Below, piece after piece: positions 44,136 to 53,557 of a stretch of 64,000 nucleotides of DNA (the first letter of the stretch is position 1; every line of letters starts with the position of its first letter). The DNA lies in the NCBI GenBank assembly GCA_035293945.1, contig DATGLV010000011.1:310001-374000 (forward strand), read 5' to 3'. The DNA comes from VAZQ01 sp035293945. Lineage in GTDB: Bacteria; Pseudomonadota; Alphaproteobacteria; Rhizobiales; Xanthobacteraceae. The notes below the pieces were generated by a model. It was not told where the DNA came from, made no database searches, and worked only from the letters and a program-made list of their open reading frames with translations. The position numbers and the translations under genes are program-made.

Positions 44136-44445
44136 CGATCTCAACTCCCGAACGCTTGGCGACGCGCACCTTGCGGCCATCCGGCAGAATGCTGAATCCG
44201 ACCCGGGTTGGCTTGCCGTCCTTGGGGTCGGCCAGCGAGAGGTTGGAGAGGTGCACCGGCGCTTCCTTGCTGATAATCCCGCCCTCTTGCGCCGCGGTCT
44301 GCTTCTGGTGACGTTTGACCATATTGATGCCGCGCACCAGTGCGCGGTTCTCGTCGGGGCGCACCTCAATCACTTCACCGCGCCGCCCCTTGTCGCGCCC
44401 GGTACGCACGATCACCGTGTCGCCTTTCTTGATCTTGGCCGCCAT
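44128..44445 (-). CDS. rplX: 50S ribosomal protein L24
   Basis: A 105-residue assembly-initiating protein with a KOW motif: KIKKGDTVIVRTGRDKGRRGEVIEV, then GINMVKRHQK and IISKEAPVHLSNLSLADPKDGKPTRVGF. Its ATG overlaps the rplN stop by one base (TGATG); its stop overlaps the rplE start. Confidence 0.97.
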   Translation of the reverse strand: MAAKIKKGDTVIVRTGRDKGRRGEVIEVRPDENRALVRGINMVKRHQKQTAAQEGGIISKEAPVHLSNLSLADPKDGKPTRVGFSILPDGRKVRVAKRSGVEIDG

Positions 44446-44813
44446 CACAGCACCTCCGGCGCAAGCGAGATGATCTTCATGTGATTTTTGGCACGCAACT
44501 CGCGCGGAACCGGCCCGAAGATGCGGGTACCGACCGGCTCCATCTGCGGGTTGATCAGCACCGCGGCGTTGCGATCGAAGCGGATGACCGAGCCATCCGG
44601 CCGGTGGATGTCCTTGCGTACCCGCACCACCACCGCCTTCATGACCTCGCCCTTCTTGACGCGGCCGCGCGGGATGGCCTCCTTCACCGAGACGACGATC
44701 ACGTCGCCAATGGTGGCGTATTTGCGCTTGGAGCCGCCCAGCACCTTGATGCACATGACGCGGCGCGCGCCCGAATTGTCGGCCACGTCGAGATTGGTCT
44801 GCATCTGGATCAT
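44445..44813 (-). CDS. rplN: 50S ribosomal protein L14
   Basis: A 122-residue subunit-interface protein. Marks: MIQMQTNLDVADNSGARRVMCIKVLGG, GDVIVVSVKEAIPRGRVKKGEV and ARELRAKNHMKIISLAPEVL-type end. It is the first gene of the spc block here. Confidence 0.97.
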   Translation of the reverse strand: MIQMQTNLDVADNSGARRVMCIKVLGGSKRKYATIGDVIVVSVKEAIPRGRVKKGEVMKAVVVRVRKDIHRPDGSVIRFDRNAAVLINPQMEPVGTRIFGPVPRELRAKNHMKIISLAPEVL

Positions 44814-44853
44814 GTTGGTGCACTCACAATGATTTTCCGGCCCGACAGCGCGC

Positions 44854-45105
44854 TCAAACAGCCTTTTTCTTCTTCTCGCCCTGGATCACTTCCCAGCGCT
44901 TGAGCTTCGACAGCGGGCGCCGCTCCTCGATCCAGACGATGTCGCCCACAGCGAATTCGTTCTTCTCGTCGTGGGCATGATATTTCTTCGAGCTCCGCAC
45001 CGTCTTCTTCAGTACCGGATGGGTGTAACGGCGCTCGACCCTGACCACGATGGTCTTGTCCTGCTTGTCGCTGACCACGACGCCCTGCAGCGTGCGCTTC
45101 GGCAT
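44854..45105 (-). CDS. rpsQ: 30S ribosomal protein S17
   Basis: An 83-residue OB-fold protein. Marks: MPKRTLQGVVVSDKQDKTIVVRVER, HPVLKKTVRSSKKYHAHDE and the GDIVWIEERRPLSKLKRWEV signature. It closes the S10 operon order rplP-rpmC-rpsQ. Confidence 0.97.
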   Translation of the reverse strand: MPKRTLQGVVVSDKQDKTIVVRVERRYTHPVLKKTVRSSKKYHAHDEKNEFAVGDIVWIEERRPLSKLKRWEVIQGEKKKKAV

Positions 45106-45115
45106 CTCAAGTCCT

Positions 45116-45343
45116 CTACTTCGCGTTTGAGCGCGCGGCGCGCTTGGGTTTCAGGGACGGGCGCTTCTGCGCCGCGATGGTCTTGATGCGGGCGATATCG
45201 CGGCGGACCTGCCGCACCCGCGAAGTGTTCTCGAGCTGCCCGGTCGCTCGCTGAAAGCGCAGGTTAAACTGCTCCTTCTTCAGCTTGAGCACCTCGTCAT
45301 CGAGCTGGTCGATGGTCATCGCCCTGATGTCTTCGGCTTTCAT
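45116..45343 (-). CDS. rpmC: 50S ribosomal protein L29
   Basis: A 75-residue two-helix protein at the tunnel exit, part of the SRP and trigger-factor docking site. Marks: QLDDEVLKLKKEQFNLRFQRATGQLENTSRVRQVRRDIARIKT. The last ten residues are a basic tail. Confidence 0.96.
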   Translation of the reverse strand: MKAEDIRAMTIDQLDDEVLKLKKEQFNLRFQRATGQLENTSRVRQVRRDIARIKTIAAQKRPSLKPKRAARSNAK

Positions 45344-45358
45344 GGCTTTTCCCCGACG

Positions 45359-45772
45359 CTATTCGGCGATGCGCTCGATGAAGCGCGTCTTGATGGGCAA
45401 CTTGGCGGCGGCGAGAGCCAGCGCCTCGCGTGCGAGCGTGATCGGAACGCCGTCGATCTCGAACAGTACGCGGCCGGGCTTGACGCGCACCACCCACAGT
45501 TCGGGCGCGCCTTTGCCAGATCCCATGCGCACCTCGAGCGGTTTCTTCGAGACCGGCACATCCGGATAGACTCTGATCCACACCCGGCCCGAGCGCTTCA
45601 TGTGGCGCGTGAGCGCGCGCCGCGCCGCCTCGATCTGGCGCGCGGTCACCCGCTCCGGCTCGAGGGCCTTGAGGCCATACTGGCCAAATGCAAGCGTGGC
45701 GCCCGAAGTCGCAACGCCGTGGATACGGCCCTTGTGCGCCTTGCGAAACTTCGTGCGCATCGGTTGCAGCAT
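45359..45772 (-). CDS. rplP: 50S ribosomal protein L16
   Basis: A 137-residue protein at the A-site tRNA elbow. Marks: MLQPMRTKFRKAHKGRIHG, ARRALTRHMKRSGRVWIRVYPD, PLEVRMGSGKGAPELWV and ALALAAAKLPIKTRF. It lies 16 bp upstream of rpmC. Confidence 0.97.
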   Translation of the reverse strand: MLQPMRTKFRKAHKGRIHGVATSGATLAFGQYGLKALEPERVTARQIEAARRALTRHMKRSGRVWIRVYPDVPVSKKPLEVRMGSGKGAPELWVVRVKPGRVLFEIDGVPITLAREALALAAAKLPIKTRFIERIAE

Positions 45773-45811
45773 GGCAATTCGCCCTTTCTCAAATTCTCAG
45801 GCCGGCAACGC

Positions 45812-46510
45812 TTACGCCGCGTCCCGACGCGGACGCCCGCCGTCGCCTTCGGCCAGCTTTTTGTCTTGCGCCATCGGATCATGCTCCAGGATCTCACCCT
45901 TGAAGATCCAGACCTTGACCCCACAGGTCCCGTAGGTGGTGAAGGCAGTGGCGACCCCGTAATCGACGTCGGCACGCAACGTATGCAGCGGCACTCGGCC
46001 CTCGCGGTACCACTCCATGCGCGCGATCTCGGCGCCGCCCAGGCGCCCGGAGCAGTTGATGCGGATGCCGCCGGCGCCGAGCCGCATGGCCGACTGCACC
46101 GCCCGCTTCATGGCGCGACGGAAGGCCACACGACGCTCGAGCTGCTGGGCGATCGATTCAGCGACCAGCTGCGCGTCGAGCTCCGGTTTCCTGATCTCGA
46201 TGATGTTGATGACGACATCGGATTCGGTGAGCGCAGCAACCTTCTTGCGCAACTTTTCAATGTCGGCGCCCTTCTTGCCGATCACCACCCCCGGCCGCGC
46301 CGACTGAATTGTAACGCGGCACTTCTTGTGCGGGCGCTCGATGACGATCTTGGAGACCGCCGCCTGCTTGAGCTCACTCATCAACTCCTCACGGATCTTG
46401 ATGTCTTCGAGCAACAATCGGCCGTATTCGCTCTTGCCGGCGTACCAGCGCGAATCCCAGGTACGATTAATGCCGAGCCGCAGCCCGATTGGATTGACCT
46501 TCTGACCCAT
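45812..46510 (-). CDS. rpsC: 30S ribosomal protein S3
   Basis: A 232-residue mRNA-entry-tunnel protein. It begins MGQKVNPIGLRLGINRTWDSRWY and has the KH motif GVVIGKKGADIEKLRKKV, GIRINCSGRLGGAEIARMEWYREGRVPLHTLRADVDYG and a GVKVWIFKGE end. The start at 46510 matches the family; the frame back to 46552 overlaps rplV and is rejected. Confidence 0.97.
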   Translation of the reverse strand: MGQKVNPIGLRLGINRTWDSRWYAGKSEYGRLLLEDIKIREELMSELKQAAVSKIVIERPHKKCRVTIQSARPGVVIGKKGADIEKLRKKVAALTESDVVINIIEIRKPELDAQLVAESIAQQLERRVAFRRAMKRAVQSAMRLGAGGIRINCSGRLGGAEIARMEWYREGRVPLHTLRADVDYGVATAFTTYGTCGVKVWIFKGEILEHDPMAQDKKLAEGDGGRPRRDAA

Positions 46511-46529
46511 CGGTCCTCTCTCTCTTGCC

Positions 46530-46910
46530 TCAAGCCCTCGCCTCGACCTCACGCACCACGATCGTGAGGTTGGCGAACGGCTTGAAAATCCTGCCCATGC
46601 GGCCGCGGCCGCGCGGATGGAAACGCTTGATCACCAGTGCCTTGCCGACATGCGCCTCGGCCACGACCAGGTCGTCCACGTCGAGGTCGTGATTGTTCTC
46701 CGCGTTGGCGATCGCCGACTGCAGGCATTTGCGCACGTCGCGAGCGATGCGCTTGCGCGAGAACTCGAGGTCCGCGAGCGCGGTCGCAACCTTCTTGCCG
46801 CGAATGAGCTGCGCCAGCAGGTTGAGCTTCTGCGGACTGACCCGCAGCATGCGGGCGACAGCCTTGGCCTCGGTATCGGCGAGGCTTCGTTCGCGCGCTC
46901 TCTTGCTCAT
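46530..46910 (-). CDS. rplV: 50S ribosomal protein L22
   Basis: A 126-residue tunnel-lining protein. Marks: ARMLRVSPQKLNLLAQLIRGKKV, CLQSAIANAENNHDLDVDDLVVAEAHVGK and KRFHPRGRGRMGRIFKP. ATG 46910 gives MSKRARER; the frame can be read back to 46925, without benefit. Confidence 0.97.
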   Translation of the reverse strand: MSKRARERSLADTEAKAVARMLRVSPQKLNLLAQLIRGKKVATALADLEFSRKRIARDVRKCLQSAIANAENNHDLDVDDLVVAEAHVGKALVIKRFHPRGRGRMGRIFKPFANLTIVVREVEARA

Positions 46911-46935
46911 CACTGCTCTCCTCAACCCATCAGTC

Positions 46936-47253
46936 TCAGCTCGCCGCCGGCGCCGCGGCGCCAGCCGCCGGTCCGCCGGTCCGCTTGGCCTTGCGATCGG
47001 ACGAATGGCCGTAGAATGTCCGCGTCGGCGCGAACTCGCCGAATTTGTGACCGACCATCTCTTCCGTGACTATTACCGGGATGTGCTTCTGCCCGTTGTA
47101 GACGCCGAAGGTCAGCCCGACGAATTGCGGCAGGATGGTCGAGCGCCTGCTCCATATCTTGATCAACTCGTGCCGGCCCGACGCACGCGCCTTTTCGGCC
47201 TTTTTCAACAGATAGCCGTCGACGAATGGACCCTTCCAAACCGATCGCGCCAT
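46936..47253 (-). CDS. rpsS: 30S ribosomal protein S19
   Basis: A 105-residue 30S head protein. Marks: MARSVWKGPFVDGYLLKKAEKARASG, IKIWSRRSTILPQFVGLTFGVYNG and GHKFGEFAPTRTFYGH. It ends with a short Ala/Gly/Pro tail beyond the usual core. Confidence 0.97.
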   Translation of the reverse strand: MARSVWKGPFVDGYLLKKAEKARASGRHELIKIWSRRSTILPQFVGLTFGVYNGQKHIPVIVTEEMVGHKFGEFAPTRTFYGHSSDRKAKRTGGPAAGAAAPAAS

Positions 47254-47265
47254 GATCTCTCGTTC

Positions 47266-48102
47266 CTACTTCTTCTTCCGCGCGTGGCGGCTGGAAATGA
47301 TGAATTTGCTCGTGGACTTGTTGGTGCGGGTCTTCTTGCCCTTGGTAGGGAAGCCCCACGGCGTCACCGGATGGCGGCCGCCCGAGGTACGGCCTTCGCC
47401 GCCGCCGTGCGGGTGATCGATCGGGTTCATCGCCACGCCGCGGTTGTGGGGCATGCGGCCCATCCAACGCTTGCGGCCCGCCTTGCCGATCGAGATGTTC
47501 ATGTTGTCCGGATTGGACACCGCACCGATCGTGGCCATGCAGCGACCGTGCACCAGGCGCTGCTCGGCCGAGTTCAGGCGCATGATCACGTAGTCCTGGT
47601 CGCGCCCGACGATCTGCGCATAGGTCCCGGCCGAGCGGGCGATCTGCCCGCCCTTGCCCATCTTGAGCTCGATATTGTGCACGATGGTGCCGATCGGGAT
47701 GTTGCCGAGCGGCATGGCATTGCCTGGCTTCACGTCCACGTGCTCGCCGGAAACGATCGTGTCGCCGGCGGCGAGGCGCTGCGGAGCCAGGATATAGGCG
47801 AGCTCGCCGTCCTGGTACTTGATCAGCGCAATAAAGGCGGTGCGATTGGGATCGTATTCGATGCGCTCGACCTGAGCCGGGACATCGAACTTGCGCCGCT
47901 TGAAATCGATGCTGCGGTAGGCCTGCTTATGGCCGCCGCCACGGAACCGCACCGTGACGCGCCCGTTGTTGTTGCGGCCACCTGTCGAGCGCTTACCCTC
48001 GGTCAGCATCTTCAGCGGCTTGCCGCGATAGAGACCGGAGCGGTCGACCTGTACCAGCTGACGCTGGCCAGGCGTAACGGGGTTATAGGTCTTGAGTGCC
48101 AT
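47266..48102 (-). CDS. rplB: 50S ribosomal protein L2
   Basis: A 278-residue protein needed for subunit joining and peptidyl transfer. Marks: GRNNNGRVTVRFRGGGHKQAYRSIDFKR, IGTIVHNIELKMGKGGQIARSAGTYAQ and the C-terminal GVAMNPIDHPHGGGEGRTSGGRHPVTPWG, with the conserved His near the peptidyl transferase region. Confidence 0.97.
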   Translation of the reverse strand: MALKTYNPVTPGQRQLVQVDRSGLYRGKPLKMLTEGKRSTGGRNNNGRVTVRFRGGGHKQAYRSIDFKRRKFDVPAQVERIEYDPNRTAFIALIKYQDGELAYILAPQRLAAGDTIVSGEHVDVKPGNAMPLGNIPIGTIVHNIELKMGKGGQIARSAGTYAQIVGRDQDYVIMRLNSAEQRLVHGRCMATIGAVSNPDNMNISIGKAGRKRWMGRMPHNRGVAMNPIDHPHGGGEGRTSGGRHPVTPWGFPTKGKKTRTNKSTSKFIISSRHARKKK

Positions 48103-48112
48103 TTCGCGTCCC

Positions 48113-48412
48113 CTACAGGCCCGTCGTCACGTCGATCTTGTGACCCTCCTCAAGGGTCACGATCGCGCGCTTCACCGGCGACTGCTCACCGATGCTGCCA
48201 CGCAGCGCCTTGACCTTGCCCTTGCGGATATGGGTGTTGACGCTCCTGACCTTGACGTCAAAGAGCTTTTCGACCGCTTCCTTGATCTGCGGCTTGGTAG
48301 CGGTTCTCGCGACCTTGAAGACGACCTGATTGTATTCCGACACGACCGTCGCCTTTTCGGTGATGGCCGGCGAAAGTATGACGTCGTAGTGGCGCGGATC
48401 GGTGGTGGTCAT
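48113..48412 (-). CDS. rplW: 50S ribosomal protein L23
   Basis: A 99-residue tunnel-exit protein, the trigger-factor and SRP dock. Marks: HYDVILSPAITEKATVVSEYNQVVFKV and IKEAVEKLFDVKVRSVNTHIRKGKVKALRG. Its ATG overlaps the rplD stop (ATGA). Confidence 0.97.
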   Translation of the reverse strand: MTTTDPRHYDVILSPAITEKATVVSEYNQVVFKVARTATKPQIKEAVEKLFDVKVRSVNTHIRKGKVKALRGSIGEQSPVKRAIVTLEEGHKIDVTTGL

Positions 48413-49029
48413 GCGAAACGCGCCTCCAGCGCCGTGAGAGCGGCCCGGGTCAGCACCAGCTTATGTCGCCGCAAAATGTCGTACACATTGATGCCTTGAA
48501 CCGGCAGCACATCGATGTCCGGGATGTTGCGGGCAGCGCGTGCGAAATTCGCGTCGAGCGCAGCCCCGTCGATAATCAGCGCATTGGTCAGGCCTAGCTT
48601 GGCGAACTGCTGCTGCAGTGCCTTGGTCTTGGCATCCTGCGCGGCCGCGGCATCCAGAACGACGATACCCCCATCCTTGGCCTTGGCCGACAGCGCATGC
48701 TTGAGCGCCAGCGCACGCACCTTCTTGGGCAGGTCGATGGCATGGCTGCGCACGACCGGCCCGAACGAACGTCCGCCCCCGCGGAATAGGTTCACCCGCG
48801 CCGATCCATGCCGTGCCGATCCGGTGCCCTTCTGCCGATACATCTTCTTGCCGGTGCGGGCGATCTCGGCCCGTTGCTTGACCGCGTGGGTCCCGGCGCG
48901 CCGCTTGGCGAGCTGCCACAACACGCAGCGCTGCACGATGTCGGGACGCGCCTCGAGACCGAAAATGGCGTCCGGCAGCTCGACCGATCCGGCCGCGGTG
49001 CCATCCAGCATGGTGACTGTCATTTCCAT
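48409..49029 (-). CDS. rplD: 50S ribosomal protein L4
   Basis: A 206-residue tunnel protein; in E. coli it also attenuates its own operon. Marks: QKGTGSARHGSARVNLFRGGGRSFGP, RALALKHALSAKAKDG and VLPVQGINVYDILRRHKLVLTRAAL. ATG 49029 follows the rplC stop at once with GAGGGG upstream; an internal ATG six bases on is also possible. Confidence 0.96.
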   Translation of the reverse strand: MEMTVTMLDGTAAGSVELPDAIFGLEARPDIVQRCVLWQLAKRRAGTHAVKQRAEIARTGKKMYRQKGTGSARHGSARVNLFRGGGRSFGPVVRSHAIDLPKKVRALALKHALSAKAKDGGIVVLDAAAAQDAKTKALQQQFAKLGLTNALIIDGAALDANFARAARNIPDIDVLPVQGINVYDILRRHKLVLTRAALTALEARFA

Positions 49030-49030
49030 G

Positions 49031-49765
49031 TCACGCCCCCTCGCCCGCGCCGGCATTGGCCGCGGCCTCCCCTTGCCCGGAGGAAGCTTCCGGCAATCGA
49101 AATTTGCCCGGCTTCGGCGCCTCCTTGGGCAGTGCTTTCTTGATCGCGTCGCGCAGCATGATCCAACCGCCTTTGTGGCCAGGCACCGCGCCCTCGACCA
49201 GCACCAGGCCGCGCTCGACGTCGGTCTTCACCACTTTCAGATTGAGCGTGGTGACACGCTCGACGCCCATGTGCCCGGCCATCTTCTTGTTCTTGAAGGT
49301 CTTGCCGGGGTCCTGGCGGCCGCCGGTCGAACCGTGCGAACGGTGCGAGATGGACACGCCGTGAGAAGCGCGTAAACCGCCGAAATTCCACCGCTTCATC
49401 GGACCGGCGAAGCCCTTGCCGATCGAGGTGCCGGTCACGTCCACGAACTGACCGACCACGAAATGGTCCGCCGTGATCTCCGCGCCGACCGGAATGAGAT
49501 CGCTCTCAGTCACGCGGAACTCAGCCAGCTTGCGCTTGGGCTCGACCTTGGCGGCCGCAAAGTGACCACGCTCGGCCTTGCTCACGTTGCCAGCCTTGCG
49601 CGCGCCAGCCCCAAGCTGGAGCGCGACATAGCCATCCTTGTCCTTCGTGCGGTGCGCGATCACCTGGCAGTTGGCGAGCCGCAGCACTGTCGCTGGCACA
49701 TGTTCGCCCGCGTCGGTGAAGATCCGCATCATTCCGATCTTCTGTGCAATCACGCCGGAGCGCAT
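49031..49765 (-). CDS. rplC: 50S ribosomal protein L3
   Basis: A 244-residue early-assembly protein near the peptidyl transferase centre. Marks: MRSGVIAQKIGMMRIFTDAGEHVPATVL, GFAGPMKRWNFGGLRASHGVSISHRSHGSTGGRQDPGK and KKMAGHMGVERVTTLNL. The last 20 or so residues are an Ala/Gly/Glu-rich tail. Confidence 0.97.
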   Translation of the reverse strand: MRSGVIAQKIGMMRIFTDAGEHVPATVLRLANCQVIAHRTKDKDGYVALQLGAGARKAGNVSKAERGHFAAAKVEPKRKLAEFRVTESDLIPVGAEITADHFVVGQFVDVTGTSIGKGFAGPMKRWNFGGLRASHGVSISHRSHGSTGGRQDPGKTFKNKKMAGHMGVERVTTLNLKVVKTDVERGLVLVEGAVPGHKGGWIMLRDAIKKALPKEAPKPGKFRLPEASSGQGEAAANAGAGEGA

Positions 49766-49788
49766 CGTTCGAATTCCTTCGCCGTGAA

Positions 49789-50097
49789 CTAGAGCTTGAT
49801 CTCGACATCGACACCGGCAGCGAGGTCGAGCTTCATGAGCGCGTCCACCGTCTGCGGCGTCGGATCGACGATATCGAGCAATCGCTTATGCGTGCGCATC
49901 TCGAACTGCTCGCGACTCTTCTTGTCGACGTGCGGCGACCGGTTGACCGTGAACTTCTCGATCTTGGTCGGCAGCGGGATCGGCCCGCGCACCTGCGCGC
50001 CGGTGCGCTTGGCGGTCGCCACGATCTCGCGCGTGGACGCATCGAGAATCCGATGATCGAACGCCTTGAGCCGGATGCGGATATTCTGGCCGTTCAT
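49789..50097 (-). CDS. rpsJ: 30S ribosomal protein S10
   Basis: A 102-residue 30S head protein and transcription antitermination factor (NusE). It begins MNGQNIRIRLKAFDHRILDAS and has RGPIPLPTKIEKFTVNRSPHVDKKSREQFEMRTHKRLLDIVDPT. The frame can be read to 50154, but 50097 matches the family. It follows tuf by 125 bp and heads the S10 operon. Confidence 0.97.
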   Translation of the reverse strand: MNGQNIRIRLKAFDHRILDASTREIVATAKRTGAQVRGPIPLPTKIEKFTVNRSPHVDKKSREQFEMRTHKRLLDIVDPTPQTVDALMKLDLAAGVDVEIKL

Positions 50098-50222
50098 TGT
50101 TGTCTCCGACATCGGATGACAGACTCGCGAGGTGCGGGACGGAATGACTGTCACGCACGCCTCGTCTTAAAGCCTATCCGCCATCCCTTTCTTTGGTCCT
50201 CTCGTCGTCCGTCTCTCGACCT

Positions 50223-51413
50223 TCACTCGAGGATGCTCGCCACCACGCCGGCACCGACGGTGCGGCCCCCCTCGCGAATGGCGAAGCGCAGCTTCTCTTC
50301 CATTGCGATCGGAACGATCAGGGTGACCTCCATGGAGATGTTGTCACCCGGCATCACCATCTCGGTACCTTCCGGCAGGGTCACCACCCCGGTCACGTCG
50401 GTGGTGCGGAAATAGAACTGCGGCCGGTAATTGGTGAAGAACGGGGTATGCCGGCCGCCCTCCTCCTTGGTCAGGATGTAGGCCTCGGCCTTGAATTTGG
50501 TGTGCGGCTTCACGCTGCCGGGCTTGCACAGAACCTGCCCGCGCTCCACTTCCTCGCGCTTGGTACCGCGCAGGAGGCAGCCCACGTTGTCGCCCGCCTC
50601 GCCCTGGTCGAGGAGCTTGCGGAACATTTCGACGCCGGTGACCGTGGTCTTGGTCGTTGCCTTGATGCCAACGATCTCCACTTCCTCGCCGACCTTAATG
50701 ATGCCGCGCTCGATACGGCCGGTCACGACGGTGCCGCGTCCGGAGATCGAGAAAACGTCTTCCACCGGCATCAGGAACGGCTGGTCCTTCGGACGCTCCG
50801 GCTGCGGGATATAGCTGTCCACCGCCTTCATCAGCTCGAGGATGGCATCATGGCCGAGCTTGGGCTCCTTACCTTCCAGCGCCATCAAGGCCGAGCCCTT
50901 GATCACCGGGATCTTGTCGCCCGGGAAATTGTATTTGGACAAGAGCTCACGCACCTCGAGCTCCACCAGTTCGAGGAGCTCCGGATCGTCGACCATATCA
51001 ACCTTGTTGAGGAACACGACCAGCGCCGGAACGCCGACTTGGCGGGCGAGCAGAATGTGCTCGCGCGTCTGCGGCATCGGGCCGTCGGCCGCGCTCACCA
51101 CCAGGATGGCGCCATCCATCTGCGCGGCGCCGGTGATCATGTTCTTCACATAGTCCGCATGCCCGGGGCAATCGACATGCGCGTAATGGCGCTTTTCGGT
51201 CTGATATTCGACGTGGGCGGTCGCGATGGTGATGCCGCGCGCCTTTTCCTCCGGCGCCTTGTCGATCTGATCGTAGGCCGTGTAGGTAGCGCCGCCAGTC
51301 TCCGCCAAAATCTTGGTGATCGCTGCGGTCAGCGACGTCTTGCCGTGGTCGACGTGTCCAATCGTGCCCACGTTGCAATGCGGCTTCGTACGGTTGAACT
51401 TTTCTTTGGCCAT
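50223..51413 (-). CDS. tuf: Elongation factor Tu
   Basis: A 396-residue translation GTPase that brings aminoacyl-tRNA to the ribosome. G1 GHVDHGKTSL, switch region EEKARGITIATAHVEYQTEKRHYAHVDCPGHADYVKNMI, NKVDMVDD (G4), SALMALEG (G5); domains 2 and 3 follow with FLMPVEDVFSISGRGTVVTGR and the FRTTDVTGVV segment. It lies 43 bp after fusA. Confidence 0.98.
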   Translation of the reverse strand: MAKEKFNRTKPHCNVGTIGHVDHGKTSLTAAITKILAETGGATYTAYDQIDKAPEEKARGITIATAHVEYQTEKRHYAHVDCPGHADYVKNMITGAAQMDGAILVVSAADGPMPQTREHILLARQVGVPALVVFLNKVDMVDDPELLELVELEVRELLSKYNFPGDKIPVIKGSALMALEGKEPKLGHDAILELMKAVDSYIPQPERPKDQPFLMPVEDVFSISGRGTVVTGRIERGIIKVGEEVEIVGIKATTKTTVTGVEMFRKLLDQGEAGDNVGCLLRGTKREEVERGQVLCKPGSVKPHTKFKAEAYILTKEEGGRHTPFFTNYRPQFYFRTTDVTGVVTLPEGTEMVMPGDNISMEVTLIVPIAMEEKLRFAIREGGRTVGAGVVASILE

Positions 51414-51456
51414 GGGACTCTCCGTTCGTCCTCCGGTGATTGCTCTAACTTAGGTT

Positions 51457-53529
51457 TCAGGCGAACTTCGCCTGAATTTCATCTGCGATCGCCCTAGGCA
51501 CATCGGCATAGTGATCGAACTGCATGGTGAAAGTGGCGCGCCCCTGACTCATGGAGCGAAGATTGTTGACGTAGCCGAACATGTTGGCGAGCGGCACCAT
51601 GGCGTTGACCACGTTGGCGTTGCCGCGCATGTCCTGGCCCTGGATCTGGCCGCGTCGGGAATTGAGGTCACCGATGACCGCGCCGGTATAGTCCTCCGGC
51701 GTCACCACCTCGACCTTCATGATCGGCTCGAGCAGCACCGGCGAGGCTTCGCGCAGCGCCTCCCGGAGCGCCGCGCGCGCGGCGATCTCGAACGCGAGCG
51801 CCGATGAATCGACGTCGTGGTAAGCGCCATCGACCAGGGTCACCTTCAGGTCGACGACCGGAAAGCCCGCCAGAACCCCGGAGCCCAGCACCGATTCCAA
51901 CCCCTTCTCGACACCCGGAACGTATTCCTTCGGCACGTTGCCACCGACTACCTCGTTCTCGAACACGAAGCCGCCGCCCGGCGGCAACGGATCGAGCACG
52001 ATCTTCACCCGCGCGAACTGCCCGGAGCCGCCGGTCTGCTTCTTGTGGGTATAGTCCTTGGTGACCTGCCGGGTGATCTTCTCCCGATAGGCGACTTGCG
52101 GCGCCCCAATATTGGCCTCGACCTTGAAGGTGCGCTTGAGGATGTCGACCTTGATATCGAGATGGAGCTCGCCCATCCCCTTGAGAATGGTCTGCCCGGA
52201 CTCCTGATCGGTCGAGACGCGGAACGAGGGATCCTCGGCCGCGAGCTTCGCCAACGCCACACCGAGCTTTTCCTGATCCGCCTTCGACTTCGGTTCGATA
52301 GCGATCTCGATCACCGGATCGGGGAACTCCATCTTCTCGAGGATGACCTGCTTCTGCGCATCGCACAGGGTGTCGCCGGTACGCACCTCCTTGAGGCCGG
52401 CGAGCGCGACGATGTCGCCCGCGAAGGCTTCCTTGATGTCCTCGCGGTCGTTGGCGTGCATGAGCAGCATGCGGCCGATGCGCTCTTTGCGATCCTTAGT
52501 GGAATTGATCACGCCGGTGCCGGACGACATCGTGCCCGAATAGATACGGCAGAAGGTGATCGTGCCGACGAAGGGATCGTCCATGATCTTGAATGCGAGC
52601 GCGGCCAGCGGCTCTTTGTCGTCGGCCTTGCGCACGATTTCCTCGCCCTTGCTGTCCACGCCCTTGATCGGCGGGACGTCGAGCGGCGACGGCAGGAAGT
52701 CGACCACGGCGTCGAGCAGCGGCTGCACGCCCTTGTTCTTGAAGGCCGAACCGCAAAAGACCGGAAAGAACGCACTCGAGATCGTCGCCTTGCGGATCAG
52801 CCGCTTGAGCGTCGCTTCATCGGGCTCGTGCCCCTCGAGATAAGCCGTCATGGCGGCGTCATCGAGCTCGACGGCAGCCTCCACCATCTTCTCGCGATAT
52901 TCCTTCGCCTGCCCGAGCATATCCTCGGGGATGTCAATGTCGTGGTACTTGGCACCGAGGCCCTCCTCTTCCCAGACTACGCCCTTCATCCGGATGAGAT
53001 CGATGACGCCGCGGAACTGGTTCTCGGCGCCGATCGGCAGCTGAATGGCAACGGGCTTGGCGCCAAGACGCGTCTTGATGTCGTCGAGGCACTTGAAGAA
53101 ATCAGCGCCGATCTTGTCCATCTTGTTGGCGAAGACGATGCGCGGAACTTTGTACTTGTCGCCCTGCCGCCAGACCGTCTCGGTCTGCGGCTCCACGCCC
53201 TGGTTCGAATCCAGCACACAGACGGCGCCATCAAGCACGCGCAACGAGCGCTCCACCTCGATGGTGAAGTCGACGTGCCCGGGCGTGTCGATGATGTTGA
53301 GCCGCTTGTTCTTCCAGAACGCGGTCGTTGCGGCCGAGGTGATGGTGATGCCGCGCTCTTGCTCCTGCACCATCCAGTCCATCGTCGCGGCGCCTTCGTG
53401 CACCTCGCCGATCTTGTGGCTCTTGCCGGTATAATACAGGATCCGCTCGGTCGTGGTCGTCTTCCCGGCATCGATGTGGGCCATGATGCCGAAATTGCGA
53501 TAGTCCTCGATTGGGTGGCTGCGGGGCAT
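51457..53529 (-). CDS. fusA: Elongation factor G
   Basis: A 690-residue translocase GTPase. It begins MPRSHPIEDYRNFGIMAHIDAGKTTTTERILYYTG (G1 AHIDAGKT), then ITSAATTAFWK, DTPGHVDFTIEVERSL and FANKMDKIGADF; domain IV has YTHKKQTGGSGQFARV and the C-terminal GYVNNLRSMSQGRATFTMQFDHY. The start at 53529 fits the family; the frame open to 53655 runs into rpsG. Confidence 0.98.
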   Translation of the reverse strand: MPRSHPIEDYRNFGIMAHIDAGKTTTTERILYYTGKSHKIGEVHEGAATMDWMVQEQERGITITSAATTAFWKNKRLNIIDTPGHVDFTIEVERSLRVLDGAVCVLDSNQGVEPQTETVWRQGDKYKVPRIVFANKMDKIGADFFKCLDDIKTRLGAKPVAIQLPIGAENQFRGVIDLIRMKGVVWEEEGLGAKYHDIDIPEDMLGQAKEYREKMVEAAVELDDAAMTAYLEGHEPDEATLKRLIRKATISSAFFPVFCGSAFKNKGVQPLLDAVVDFLPSPLDVPPIKGVDSKGEEIVRKADDKEPLAALAFKIMDDPFVGTITFCRIYSGTMSSGTGVINSTKDRKERIGRMLLMHANDREDIKEAFAGDIVALAGLKEVRTGDTLCDAQKQVILEKMEFPDPVIEIAIEPKSKADQEKLGVALAKLAAEDPSFRVSTDQESGQTILKGMGELHLDIKVDILKRTFKVEANIGAPQVAYREKITRQVTKDYTHKKQTGGSGQFARVKIVLDPLPPGGGFVFENEVVGGNVPKEYVPGVEKGLESVLGSGVLAGFPVVDLKVTLVDGAYHDVDSSALAFEIAARAALREALREASPVLLEPIMKVEVVTPEDYTGAVIGDLNSRRGQIQGQDMRGNANVVNAMVPLANMFGYVNNLRSMSQGRATFTMQFDHYADVPRAIADEIQAKFA

Positions 53530-53557
53530 GAAACGTCCTTGAGGGTCCGGGTTCCGA